Source of the DNA: a virus
Reading direction: 5' to 3' (one strand)
Length of the DNA stretch: 64,000 nucleotides
IMG/VR virus record: IMGVR_UViG_3300031787_007614
Coordinates: 1-64,000 of that record
Positions within the stretch are counted from its first letter, which is position 1. Every line of letters begins with the position of its first letter. The notes beneath the pieces were generated by a model. It ran no database searches, was not told where the DNA came from, and saw nothing but the letters and a program-made list of their open reading frames with translations. The translations under genes were made by a program, and so were the position numbers. Shown here in pieces: positions 1-4,552 of this stretch.

Positions 1-3
1 TTC

Positions 4-153
4 TATAGTCAAGCACCGAGAGATGCTCAATTTATGCGTCCTCCGCTAAGAGTGCAATAGCCGATAGCAGTTATATTAGGATCCGTTCCCGGCCGGTTGG
101 ACCCGAATAGCGTAAGCGTCCTTACACGATACCTTTATCGGTGCTTGACTATA
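4..153 (-). ncRNA. Structured RNA element closed by a 16-bp perfect stem
   Basis: Bases 4-19 (TATAGTCAAGCACCGA) are the exact reverse complement of bases 138-153, so a transcript of either strand would close a 118-nt internal region with an uninterrupted 16-bp helix. No ORF occupies it. It lies at the far end of the minus-strand tRNA region, so minus-strand transcription is inferred from context only. The family is not recognised. It may be the terminal domain of a larger structured RNA reaching to about 600 or beyond the window edge. Confidence 0.45.
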
Positions 154-603
154 AAAACTAAAAGTTCGGATTTGAAAATCAAATCCTCCCACTGCTAACT
201 ACTGCTTCCCAATTTATCGTCCATCGGCACCCGTGGTAGGGCTTGCGATGCTCATCGGCCCTGAGTTCTGGCTCAGGTGATCCTTGGGATAGGACTGCTG
301 GGCCTTGTCCTGCCCAGCATCAGGAAAATTAGTTGCTCTGCATCCCCCGGCGGTAATTGTAGTGCATCATCTCTTGGGTTGCCCCGCAATTCTCACACAC
401 CTTCCACCCGCTTCCCGACAGGGACCGCTATCGTGTTGCTAACGGCCTTTCGGTAAGAAGACTACCACCCTTGAGAGTCACCTCACTTCTTATCCTGCGG
501 GTCACAGTATCCGCTAACCAAGCGGAACGTCGGGGAGAAGCCACGGTTGCAGGACCTAGTGCTCTTGCGAGGAAGTGTCCAGGCGATGTGGCTTCAAACT
601 TGA
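154..603 (-). ncRNA. Non-coding, hairpin-rich stretch, probable part of a large structured RNA
   Basis: No convincing gene covers these 450 bases. Several perfect hairpins are visible: 168-174 with 180-186 (GGATTTG/CAAATCC), 260-265 with 272-277 (CCTGAG/CTCAGG) and 297-303 with 312-318 (GCTGGGC/GCCCAGC). Longer-range complementarity links TAAGAAG near 454 with CTTCTTA near 488, and CCGCTTCCCGAC near 410 with a near-complement near 520. This density of pairing, beside tRNA genes and without an ORF, fits a large ornate non-coding RNA. Strand and exact ends are inferred; no known family was recognised by sequence. Confidence 0.35.
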
Positions 604-692
604 GGCATCATGTGGGATTCGAACCCACGCAAGAAAACCTTGATGATCATTCAAGGTTGAAGCAAACCACACTCCGTTACATCCTATGACGC
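604..692 (-). tRNA. tRNA-like element with canonical T-arm, isotype unassigned
   Basis: Read on the minus strand, it has a 7-bp acceptor stem (GCGTCAT with ATGATGC, one G-T pair) and a perfect T-arm (GTGGG, TTCGAAT, CCCAC). At about 89 nt it is class II size, but the middle does not fold as a standard D-arm, 7-nt anticodon loop and variable arm. A strong 8-bp hairpin (AACCTTGA with TCAAGGTT, loop ATGATCA) sits where the anticodon or variable arm should be, leaving about 26 nt before it instead of about 16. I cannot name an anticodon. It may be a degenerate tRNA or a tRNA-like domain of a larger RNA. Confidence 0.4.
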
Positions 693-701
693 CATAAACT
701 T

Positions 702-791
702 GGTGGACAACAATGGGAATCTAACCCACTTCTTCCTCGTATGCTATTACGAAGTTTCATACCAGCCTCAGGTAATTGACACATCATGTCC
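702..791 (-). tRNA. tRNA-like element, isotype unassigned
   Basis: The minus strand shows a T-arm (GTGGG, TTAGATT, CCCAT) and partly paired ends (GGACA near the 5' end with TGTCC near the 3' end), followed by CCACCAAGTTTATG. The same trailing sequence, CCAAGTTTATG, follows tRNA-Asp directly upstream, which suggests duplication of a tRNA-plus-spacer unit. As in the neighbour at 604-692, the segment between acceptor and T-arm is about 12 nt longer than in a class I tRNA, and a stem (TTCGT with ACGAG) replaces a normal anticodon arm. The T-loop has A instead of C at the usual TTC position. A functional isotype cannot be given. Confidence 0.3.
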
Positions 792-798
792 ATAAACT

Positions 799-873
799 TG
801 GCGGTCCCAGGGGGTAACGATCCCCCTCCTCAGCAGTGACAGTGCTGTGTGCGTCCATGAACACCTTGAGACC
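799..873 (-). tRNA. tRNA-Asp (GTC)
   Basis: All arms fold on the minus strand: acceptor GGTCTCA/TGGGACC, D-arm GTGT...GCAC, anticodon stem CAGCA/TGCTG with loop CTGTCAC giving anticodon GTC, T-stem GGGGG/CCCCC and an encoded 3' CCA. The T-loop reads ATCGTTA instead of the usual TTCRANN, which is unusual and could affect modification or folding. It lies between tRNA-Glu upstream and a tRNA-like element beginning 8 nt downstream. Confidence 0.85.
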
Positions 874-1076
874 AAATTAGGATAAGCTACTGGGTTCCAC
901 GCCAGCCCTTAATTGAGCAGTTACTCTGTCCATCTCATTTATTCAAAGTCTGTGTGCAGTGAGATTCTGCCTATCAGAGTCTGTAAGGGTAGTCTCCATC
1001 CTTACGCTTACGGTCTTCTGCCACCGGATCTCTATCGCTAATCAAACGCTACTTTAACGAAAGTAGTAACGGGATT
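874..1076 (-). other. Inter-tRNA spacer with strong hairpins, no gene seen
   Basis: This 203-nt gap between tRNA-Glu and tRNA-Asp contains no plausible CDS. Two clear hairpins are present: 983-988 with 1000-1005 (GTAAGG/CCTTAC) and 1049-1055 with 1060-1066 (CTACTTT/AAAGTAG around a 4-nt loop). The spacer is much longer than needed between co-transcribed tRNAs and may hold a structured RNA domain like its flanks. Confidence 0.3.
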
Positions 1077-1151
1077 TGGTAGAGCGTAGGGGAATCGAAC
1101 CCCTCTTACAGGCGTGAAAGGCTTGTGTCCTAACCGATAGACGAACGCTCC
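1077..1151 (-). tRNA. tRNA-Glu (TTC)
   Basis: It folds on the minus strand with acceptor GGAGCGT/ACGCTCT, D-arm GTC...GAC, anticodon stem CAAGC/GCCTG (one A-C mismatch), loop CTTTCAC giving anticodon TTC, T-arm GGGG TTCGATT CCCC and an encoded CCA. The 5' end lies only 6 nt downstream of the long closing stem of the structured RNA at 1158-1392, so 5' processing would separate the two. Confidence 0.9.
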
Positions 1152-1157
1152 ATAGTT

Positions 1158-1392
1158 CACTATATGAAAACACATTAGGGAAGTTCTTGACACGCATCAC
1201 CAACTTGCATCAAGACCTCATTACAGGCCCAGTAGTTCCGCCGCCTTCCTGGAGTTTGGTGTAGCCTTATCCCTCACGCTCGATGGTGTCTCGCGCTACT
1301 CTTAGGCCCTCCTGCTTCATGGGTATCCGGCTCGAATCAGCCTTTGTTCACCCCTAACGGACTAGGTAACCCTAATGTGTTTACATATAGTG
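1158..1392 (-). ncRNA. Structured RNA with 22-bp closing helix, directly upstream of tRNA-Glu
   Basis: Bases 1158-1166 plus 1168-1180 (CACTATATG, AAACACATTAGGG) pair with 1370-1382 plus 1384-1392 (CCCTAATGTGTTT, CATATAGTG), giving 22 bp interrupted by one internal mismatch and enclosing about 190 nt without an ORF. The element is downstream of two tandem minus-strand promoters and 6 nt from the tRNA-Glu 5' end, so it probably belongs to the same primary transcript. The family is not recognised. A giant phage RNA of the type found near tRNA arrays is the leading idea, by context only. Confidence 0.5.
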
Positions 1393-1417
1393 CCCAGAAC
1401 TTAATCTGGGGCACTAT
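1387..1417 (-). other. Strong hairpin overlapping the closing stem of the structured RNA
   Basis: ATAGTGCCCAGA (1387-1398) pairs with TCTGGGGCACTAT (1405-1417) around a 6-nt loop, leaving one unpaired G. On the minus strand it would be the first structure in the transcript. Its inner arm shares the CACTAT sequence with the 22-bp closing helix at 1158-1392, so both cannot form fully together. No U-tract follows, so it is probably not a simple terminator. Confidence 0.5.
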
Positions 1418-1486
1418 ACAAAATTAAATTTTTAACGAACTTCAAAGTAGTTTCGATCAACTGCCTTTGTTTTCTAACTAGTCTCT

Positions 1487-1515
1487 AGTATAGCATCTCC
1501 TGCTTTACTGGTCAA
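1487..1515 (-). promoter_or_regulatory. Sigma70-type promoter, proximal copy for the tRNA/RNA region
   Basis: On the minus strand, -35 TTGACC and -10 TATACT (preceded by TGC) are separated by exactly 17 bp. The segment from the -10 onward (TGCTATACTAGA, then AGTTAGAAAA) is almost identical to that of a second promoter 98 bp upstream at 1585-1613. It points into the structured RNA and tRNA block. Confidence 0.75.
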
Positions 1516-1584
1516 CTTGTTTTGTAAATGCCCCGCCTTGTTGCAGGGTCTTTACAAACTTCGCTGTTTTTCTAACTTGTGTCT

Positions 1585-1613
1585 AGTATAGCACCAATCC
1601 AATTATTGGTCTA
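1585..1613 (-). promoter_or_regulatory. Sigma70-type promoter, distal copy for the tRNA/RNA region
   Basis: On the minus strand, -35 TAGACC and -10 TATACT (TGC before it) are separated by 17 bp. The initiation region repeats that of the promoter at 1487-1515, so this is a tandem promoter pair. It lies just beyond the terminator that ends the upstream porin gene. Confidence 0.7.
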
Positions 1614-1620
1614 CTGCCAT

Positions 1621-1650
1621 AAAAAAACCCGCCTACTTGGCGGGTTTTTT
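1621..1650 (-). terminator. Rho-independent terminator after the porin gene
   Basis: A 6-bp GC stem (CCCGCC/GGCGGG, loop TACTT) is flanked by seven A and six T, so it can act in both directions. It begins 20 bp after the porin stop codon on the minus strand and isolates that gene from the RNA promoters that follow. Confidence 0.85.
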
Positions 1651-1669
1651 GGTTTGTACTACTTCTGTT

Positions 1670-2560
1670 TTAGAACTGTACGACCAACCCGCCTGCTACT
1701 TGTTTGACATCAGTGGCTGCTGAGGTTCCCTCAACTGTACGATACAAAACTTGTGCATAGGTCTTTTTGCTGAAAGCATACTCAGCACCTACGTTGTAAC
1801 TCTTGATGCCATTTTCAATGCGACCATAGCTGGCCTTCACTGTGACTGGTCCACCAAGTTTGTGTGCCACGCCGACCAACTGAGCACGGTTGGTGTTGGC
1901 AGCAACGCCTTTGTTGTCGCTTGCGCTGGCAAACACAGTGGTTGCACCAAATTTAGCACGAGCAGCCAACACGTCACTGGTTTCTGCGCCAGCTTCGTAA
2001 CGAGCATAAGTCAACACAGCAGGTCCAACTGCGGCAATCACGGATGCGGCATAAGGATCAGCGGCAGTGCCAACAGCACCAGTGCTACGATCAAAGTTAG
2101 CAGAGACATTGCCAAAGTTCACAGAAGTGAAAGCGGCATTGCTCAAACGCAAACCACGCAGGTTATGCACGTCGGCAGCTGAGCTACCAATCAATGTGCC
2201 AAATGGATCATTGTCGCTGATGGCCAAGAAGTGAGTGTGAACATTGCGACCAAGATCAACGCTACCCATTTTGTGAGCAATACCCACGGTGCTTTGGCGA
2301 TCGCCAAGTCTAGTGTCAGTACCAGTGTCTGGGCTGTTGGCTTGGATGCCGGTCTCGTATGTGGCACGAGCTGTTAATCCGCCACCTAAGTTTTCAGTAG
2401 CACGAATGCCAAAGTGACTCAAGTCATTGGCCATGCCTTGCACGGTGGAAGCACCAGTTTTGGTGTTGTCAAGGTAAGTGCCAACACGACCATAGATACC
2501 AACTTGTGCGCTTGCAACACCAGCAACTGCCAGGGTCAACGCAATTAGAACTTTCTTCAT
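1670..2560 (-). CDS. Outer-membrane porin, betaproteobacterial general porin type
   Basis: The 296-residue product begins with a classic Sec signal peptide (MKK, hydrophobic core, ASA cleavage site near residue 18). The mature protein is rich in alternating beta-strand patterns, starts with a VGIYGRVGTYL-like first strand, and ends in the terminal phenylalanine (VVQF) used for outer-membrane assembly. This is the layout of trimeric porins of Burkholderiales, though short for the family (usually 330-400 residues). The start has a good RBS (AAGGAA) and its own promoter at 2609-2638, and a terminator follows. A porin is not a standard phage gene. It was probably taken from a host and could change outer-membrane permeability or exclude competing phages; both roles are inferred. 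Confidence 0.85.
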   Translation of the reverse strand: MKKVLIALTLAVAGVASAQVGIYGRVGTYLDNTKTGASTVQGMANDLSHFGIRATENLGGGLTARATYETGIQANSPDTGTDTRLGDRQSTVGIAHKMGSVDLGRNVHTHFLAISDNDPFGTLIGSSAADVHNLRGLRLSNAAFTSVNFGNVSANFDRSTGAVGTAADPYAASVIAAVGPAVLTYARYEAGAETSDVLAARAKFGATTVFASASDNKGVAANTNRAQLVGVAHKLGGPVTVKASYGRIENGIKSYNVGAEYAFSKKTYAQVLYRTVEGTSAATDVKQVAGGLVVQF

Positions 2561-2608
2561 AAGTAATTTTTCCTTGTTAATGAAATGATCAAATGTCGAT
2601 CATAGAGT

Positions 2609-2638
2609 ATTATATAGCACAAACACTGAGAATGTCAA
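2609..2638 (-). promoter_or_regulatory. Sigma70-type promoter of the porin gene
   Basis: The minus strand shows -35 TTGACA and -10 TATAAT with an 18-bp spacer, about 50 bp upstream of the porin start codon. It begins immediately after the hairpin that ends the tmRNA locus. Confidence 0.7.
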
Positions 2639-2640
2639 AG

Positions 2641-2666
2641 AAAATGGCTACTTTCGCAGCCATTTT
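2641..2666 (-). terminator. Hairpin ending the tmRNA transcript
   Basis: AAAATGGCT (2641-2649) pairs with AGCCATTTT (2658-2666) in a perfect 9-bp stem with an 8-nt loop. On the minus strand it lies about 40 nt after the tmRNA tag stop codon and its 3' arm ends in four U residues, so it is a likely terminator or 3' end structure for the tmRNA precursor. Confidence 0.5.
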
Positions 2667-2826
2667 GGTGGTTTCTGTTACGAGGTATTTCCTACCCTAG
2701 ACGACCTTAAGCGGCCATCAAGAATTTTTCATCATTTGCAGATAAAAGTTTTGCTTGATTTACGGTCATCGCCTACCGTGCTGTCCACTCTGTTACTCTT
2801 TGCCCTGTCGAATCTAGGTCAGGCCC
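2667..2826 (-). ncRNA. ssrA: tmRNA, coding piece of a permuted two-piece gene
   Basis: The 5' end GGGCCTG (2826-2820) pairs over 7 bp with CAGGTCC, which precedes the discriminator and CCA of the acceptor piece at 3042-3106. The conserved tmRNA motif GATTCGACAGG is at 2804-2814. A tag reading frame follows at 2739-2707: GCA resume codon, peptide ANDEKFLMAA, stop TAA. It closely resembles the betaproteobacterial ANDERFALAA-type tag. Because the CCA-bearing half lies upstream on the same strand, the gene is circularly permuted, the form whose precursor is processed into two RNAs. It would rescue stalled ribosomes and mark products for proteolysis. The 3' boundary is estimated. Confidence 0.88.
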
Positions 2827-3041
2827 ATCATAAAGAAACTTAATCTACGCTTAATGTTGTTAACAACAAGCATAATATTGGAAAAACAATTAATAAAAAT
2901 TTTGCTAAATTTTCCATATTACCATAACTCACAGTTTTTTATTTTCTCTTCGTCCAATGTGGTATCACGTGTAAAATAAAATACACCAAACACTAACCAA
3001 AATAACAAAAATAAAACATAACCTATCATTAAACTTCCTTA
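2827..3041 (-). other. Intervening segment of the permuted tmRNA precursor
   Basis: These 215 nt lie between the encoded CCA of the acceptor piece and the 5' end of the coding piece and should be removed during maturation. The stretch is AT-rich. It includes a perfect inverted repeat, TTGTTAACAA, near 2860-2871 and the possible small ORF at 2919-3029. Intervening segments in known permuted tmRNAs are generally shorter, as far as I recall. Confidence 0.6.
2919..3029 (-). CDS. Possible 36-residue membrane peptide inside the tmRNA intervening segment
   Basis: An ATG with an upstream AAGGAAG, spaced like a Shine-Dalgarno site, opens 36 codons. Residues 3-18 are strongly hydrophobic (MIGYVLFLLFWLVFGV) and the rest is polar and charged (TRDTTLDEEK). 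A single-pass small membrane protein is conceivable. Because the frame lies entirely in the excised part of the tmRNA precursor and begins 12 nt after its CCA, it may be a chance ORF. No homologue is recognised. Confidence 0.3.
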   Translation of the reverse strand: MIGYVLFLLFWLVFGVFYFTRDTTLDEEKIKNCELW

Positions 3042-3106
3042 TGGTGGACCTGGGGGGATTCGCACCCCCGTCCAGAACACTTTTCTCTCGGCTTCATACA
3101 GCAATA
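3042..3106 (-). ncRNA. ssrA: tmRNA, acceptor piece with encoded CCA
   Basis: On the minus strand the segment ends TTCTGGACGGGGG, TGCGAAT, CCCCC, CAGGTCC, A, CCA: a T-arm of 5 bp, an acceptor strand complementary to the 5' end of the coding piece at 2826-2820, discriminator A and CCA at 3044-3042. The TCTGGACG sequence before the T-stem matches the usual tmRNA 3' domain. GCTGT near 3095 can pair with ACAGC of the coding piece, as expected for the helix joining the two RNAs. A consensus promoter at 3113-3141 would start transcription near 3106. Confidence 0.85.
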
Positions 3107-3112
3107 ACTCGC

Positions 3113-3141
3113 AGTATATATTTATTCTTTGGGCTTGTCAA
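3113..3141 (-). promoter_or_regulatory. Sigma70-type promoter of the permuted tmRNA
   Basis: The minus strand has a perfect -35 TTGACA and -10 TATACT with a 17-bp spacer, pointing directly at the acceptor piece. It overlaps the 3' end of the small CDS at 3122-3283. An AATAAATA octamer (3119-3126), resembling a T4 late promoter, lies inside the spacer. Confidence 0.75.
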
Positions 3142-3283
3142 CTGCTTTGGAGATGATGTCATACACTTGTGCGTATGCATCAGTAATTTTGTCTAGTTGT
3201 TGTTCCGACACCAAGTCTGTGTCCTCCAGACTGACCAAGTCTCGGGCTAGATTTTCTTGTAGTTTTTTTATGGGATTGAGCAC
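3122..3283 (-). CDS. Hypothetical protein, 53 residues, GTG start
   Basis: A GTG codon 8 nt after the stop of the gene at 3292 opens a frame reading VLNPIKKLQENLARDL..., ending DKPKE. The peptide is alpha-helical and charged (alternating D/E/K with L/I), with no cysteine or membrane segment. The RBS is weak (ATAGG). Gene-like composition and the tight spacing to the upstream gene support it; the end of the frame overlaps the tmRNA promoter. Function is unknown. Confidence 0.5.
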   Translation of the reverse strand: MLNPIKKLQENLARDLVSLEDTDLVSEQQLDKITDAYAQVYDIISKAVDKPKE

Positions 3284-3291
3284 ATACCTAT

Positions 3292-3825
3292 TTATTCATC
3301 CCCGCTATCTACTGGGATCCAGCCCAACTTAAAAAAGTCTTCCTGGATTTCTTCTGTGACATGTCCTTCGGGTACATATCTTTTAACACCGTCAGCATCA
3401 CCATTGCCCAGTCCATCGCCTATGCCCGAACAGTACCAATCAATATAGTCACCTTGTTCACGCATGTCGGCAACAATACCCCCGGCATAGCGCCACGAAC
3501 AACTGTAGGTCTCTCCCTTTAGCAAAGGCCATACTTCGTTGCGTTGCCAGTCTTGATTGCACAAGGCTGCGTAGATGTTTTGAGCGTAGGTATCGCTGGC
3601 CTTGGCTTTGTCGCAAACCCACTTGGTGCTACGCAAATCATATTCAAGATTGTTTTCTCGCCACCGTTCGTCGGCTTCGCGTTGAGCCTGATGTTCGTTG
3701 ATCATGCGTTCAAGATCTAAAGCTCGTTGAACATCTTCGTCAGTGGCAGGATCTCCTCCTTCCGCAATGACATCTTCAATTCTGCATTGACTGTGAAAGG
3801 TTCCGCGAGTAGGACTTTTGTTCAT
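3292..3825 (-). CDS. Hypothetical phage protein, 177 residues
   Basis: The start is placed at the ATG at 3825 (MNKSPTRG), because the longer frame runs through the tRNA-Leu gene just upstream. The N-terminal half is a charged helix (residues 30-60, many E, R and Q). The C-terminal half has tryptophans and paired Cys residues (DWYCSG, LCNQDW) and ends in an acidic tail. No family is recognised. It lies between the tRNA trio and the tmRNA locus and is presumably co-transcribed with them. Confidence 0.7.
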   Translation of the reverse strand: MNKSPTRGTFHSQCRIEDVIAEGGDPATDEDVQRALDLERMINEHQAQREADERWRENNLEYDLRSTKWVCDKAKASDTYAQNIYAALCNQDWQRNEVWPLLKGETYSCSWRYAGGIVADMREQGDYIDWYCSGIGDGLGNGDADGVKRYVPEGHVTEEIQEDFFKLGWIPVDSGDE

Positions 3826-3831
3826 AATGTT

Positions 3832-3917
3832 TGGTACCAGAGACGGGACTCGAACCCGTATGCCCTTGCAAGCGGCAGATTTTAAGTCTGCTGTGTATAC
3901 CATTCCACCACTCTGGC
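3832..3917 (-). tRNA. tRNA-Leu (TAA)
   Basis: This class II tRNA on the minus strand has acceptor GCCAGAG/CTCTGGT, anticodon stem GCAGA/TCTGC with loop CTTAAAA giving anticodon TAA, a long variable arm, T-arm ACGGG TTCGAGT CCCGT, discriminator A and an encoded CCA. It is the last of three closely spaced tRNA genes. Confidence 0.93.
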
Positions 3918-3935
3918 TTTGCGTTATTTAATACA

Positions 3936-4010
3936 TGGTCCGGCGTAGAGGAATCGAACCTCTATAATGACTTTAGAAGAATCATGTCCTATCCGTTGAA
4001 CGAACGCCAG
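3936..4010 (-). tRNA. tRNA-Arg (TCT)
   Basis: On the minus strand it has acceptor CTGGCGT/ACGCCGG, D-arm GTTC...GGAC, anticodon stem TGATT/AGTCA with loop CTTCTAA giving anticodon TCT, T-arm AGAGG TTCGATT CCTCT and an encoded CCA. TCT reads AGA/AGG codons, which are commonly supplemented by phages relative to GC-richer hosts. Confidence 0.9.
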
Positions 4011-4015
4011 ATGTT

Positions 4016-4090
4016 TGGTGGGCCAACTTGGAATTGAACCAAGACTCGACCGATTATGAGTCGGTTGCTTTACCATTAAGCTATTGGCCC
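4016..4090 (-). tRNA. tRNA with CAT anticodon (elongator Met or Ile2)
   Basis: On the minus strand it has acceptor GGGCCAA/TTGGCCC, D-arm GCTT...AAGC, anticodon stem ACCGA/TCGGT with loop CTCATAA, T-arm CTTGG TTCAATT CCAAG, discriminator A and an encoded CCA. The anticodon CAT fits elongator tRNA-Met or a lysidine-modified tRNA-Ile; sequence alone does not decide. It is not an initiator, since the first acceptor pair is G-C. Confidence 0.92.
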
Positions 4091-4113
4091 TGTGCTACAT
4101 TGTAGCAGGAAAA

Positions 4114-4494
4114 CTATTTAGTGTCAACTGTTCCGTCGGCCAGGTGGTCATGTTTGATTTCTTTTACAGGATGCCCTAAAATGCTGGCAACAGAATTTTT
4201 GTAAGCAATACGTTTGTTGTTATGATCTCTAATGGCAATGGCTCGGCGACCAATCTCCTGAAGGCTCAACATTTGCTCCACGCCTGATTTGAGCTGCCAT
4301 TCTAGATCCCAGATAGCATGATGGATGTCGGTCATTGCTTGAATGTCCTCATCTAGTTCTGCGCTTTGTGGTAGTTGTCGAAACTTGTCCTCGTACCAAT
4401 CAAGTTCAACTTGGTTGGCGCCTTTGGTTCGTGCATGTTTTACTCTGGCAATGCAGAGTCGATCAATTAGTTCTAATACTGGAAGAAATTCCAT
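4114..4494 (-). CDS. Hypothetical phage protein, 126 residues, helical
   Basis: The protein is mostly alpha-helical with heptad-like spacing (MEFLPVLELIDRLCIARVKH at the start, then a helix around IHHAIWDLEWQL). No catalytic motif is seen. It is the first gene after a perfect sigma70 promoter (4524-4552) and may carry the tRNA trio downstream on the same transcript. Small helical proteins of this kind are common in the early regions of T4-like phages. Function is unknown. Confidence 0.75.
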   Translation of the reverse strand: MEFLPVLELIDRLCIARVKHARTKGANQVELDWYEDKFRQLPQSAELDEDIQAMTDIHHAIWDLEWQLKSGVEQMLSLQEIGRRAIAIRDHNNKRIAYKNSVASILGHPVKEIKHDHLADGTVDTK

Positions 4495-4523
4495 AGCATA
4501 CCCTTTCTATTTTGTATAGAATT

Positions 4524-4552
4524 ATTATACAAAAATGCTAAGTGTTTGTCAA
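4524..4552 (-). promoter_or_regulatory. Consensus sigma70 promoter
   Basis: The minus strand has TTGACA and TATAAT, both perfect, with a 17-bp spacer, about 30 bp upstream of the gene at 4114-4494. The -35 box overlaps the stop codon of the desaturase gene. Confidence 0.85.

Noticed and set aside
560-600. Resemblance to RNase P RNA (GAGGAAGTGTCCAGGC near 570)
   Set aside because: Partial similarity to the conserved GAGGAAAGTCCGGGC motif, but on the plus strand at the far end of the region with no matching partner motifs found. Not sufficient for RNase P.
471-689. 72-residue plus-strand ORF
   Set aside because: It runs antisense through the tRNA-like element at 604-692 and through the hairpin-rich region. 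Composition is not protein-like.
1751-2182. 143-residue plus-strand ORF
   Set aside because: It lies completely antisense to the porin gene, which has a signal peptide, RBS, promoter and terminator.
2800-2830. Reading the GATTCGACAGG region as an ordinary tRNA or chance match
   Set aside because: The motif is combined with a tag frame, the 7-bp acceptor complementarity and a CCA piece upstream, which only a permuted tmRNA explains.
3826-3903. N-terminal extension of the gene at 3292-3825
   Set aside because: The extended frame translates the tRNA-Leu gene; the ATG at 3825 gives a normal protein.
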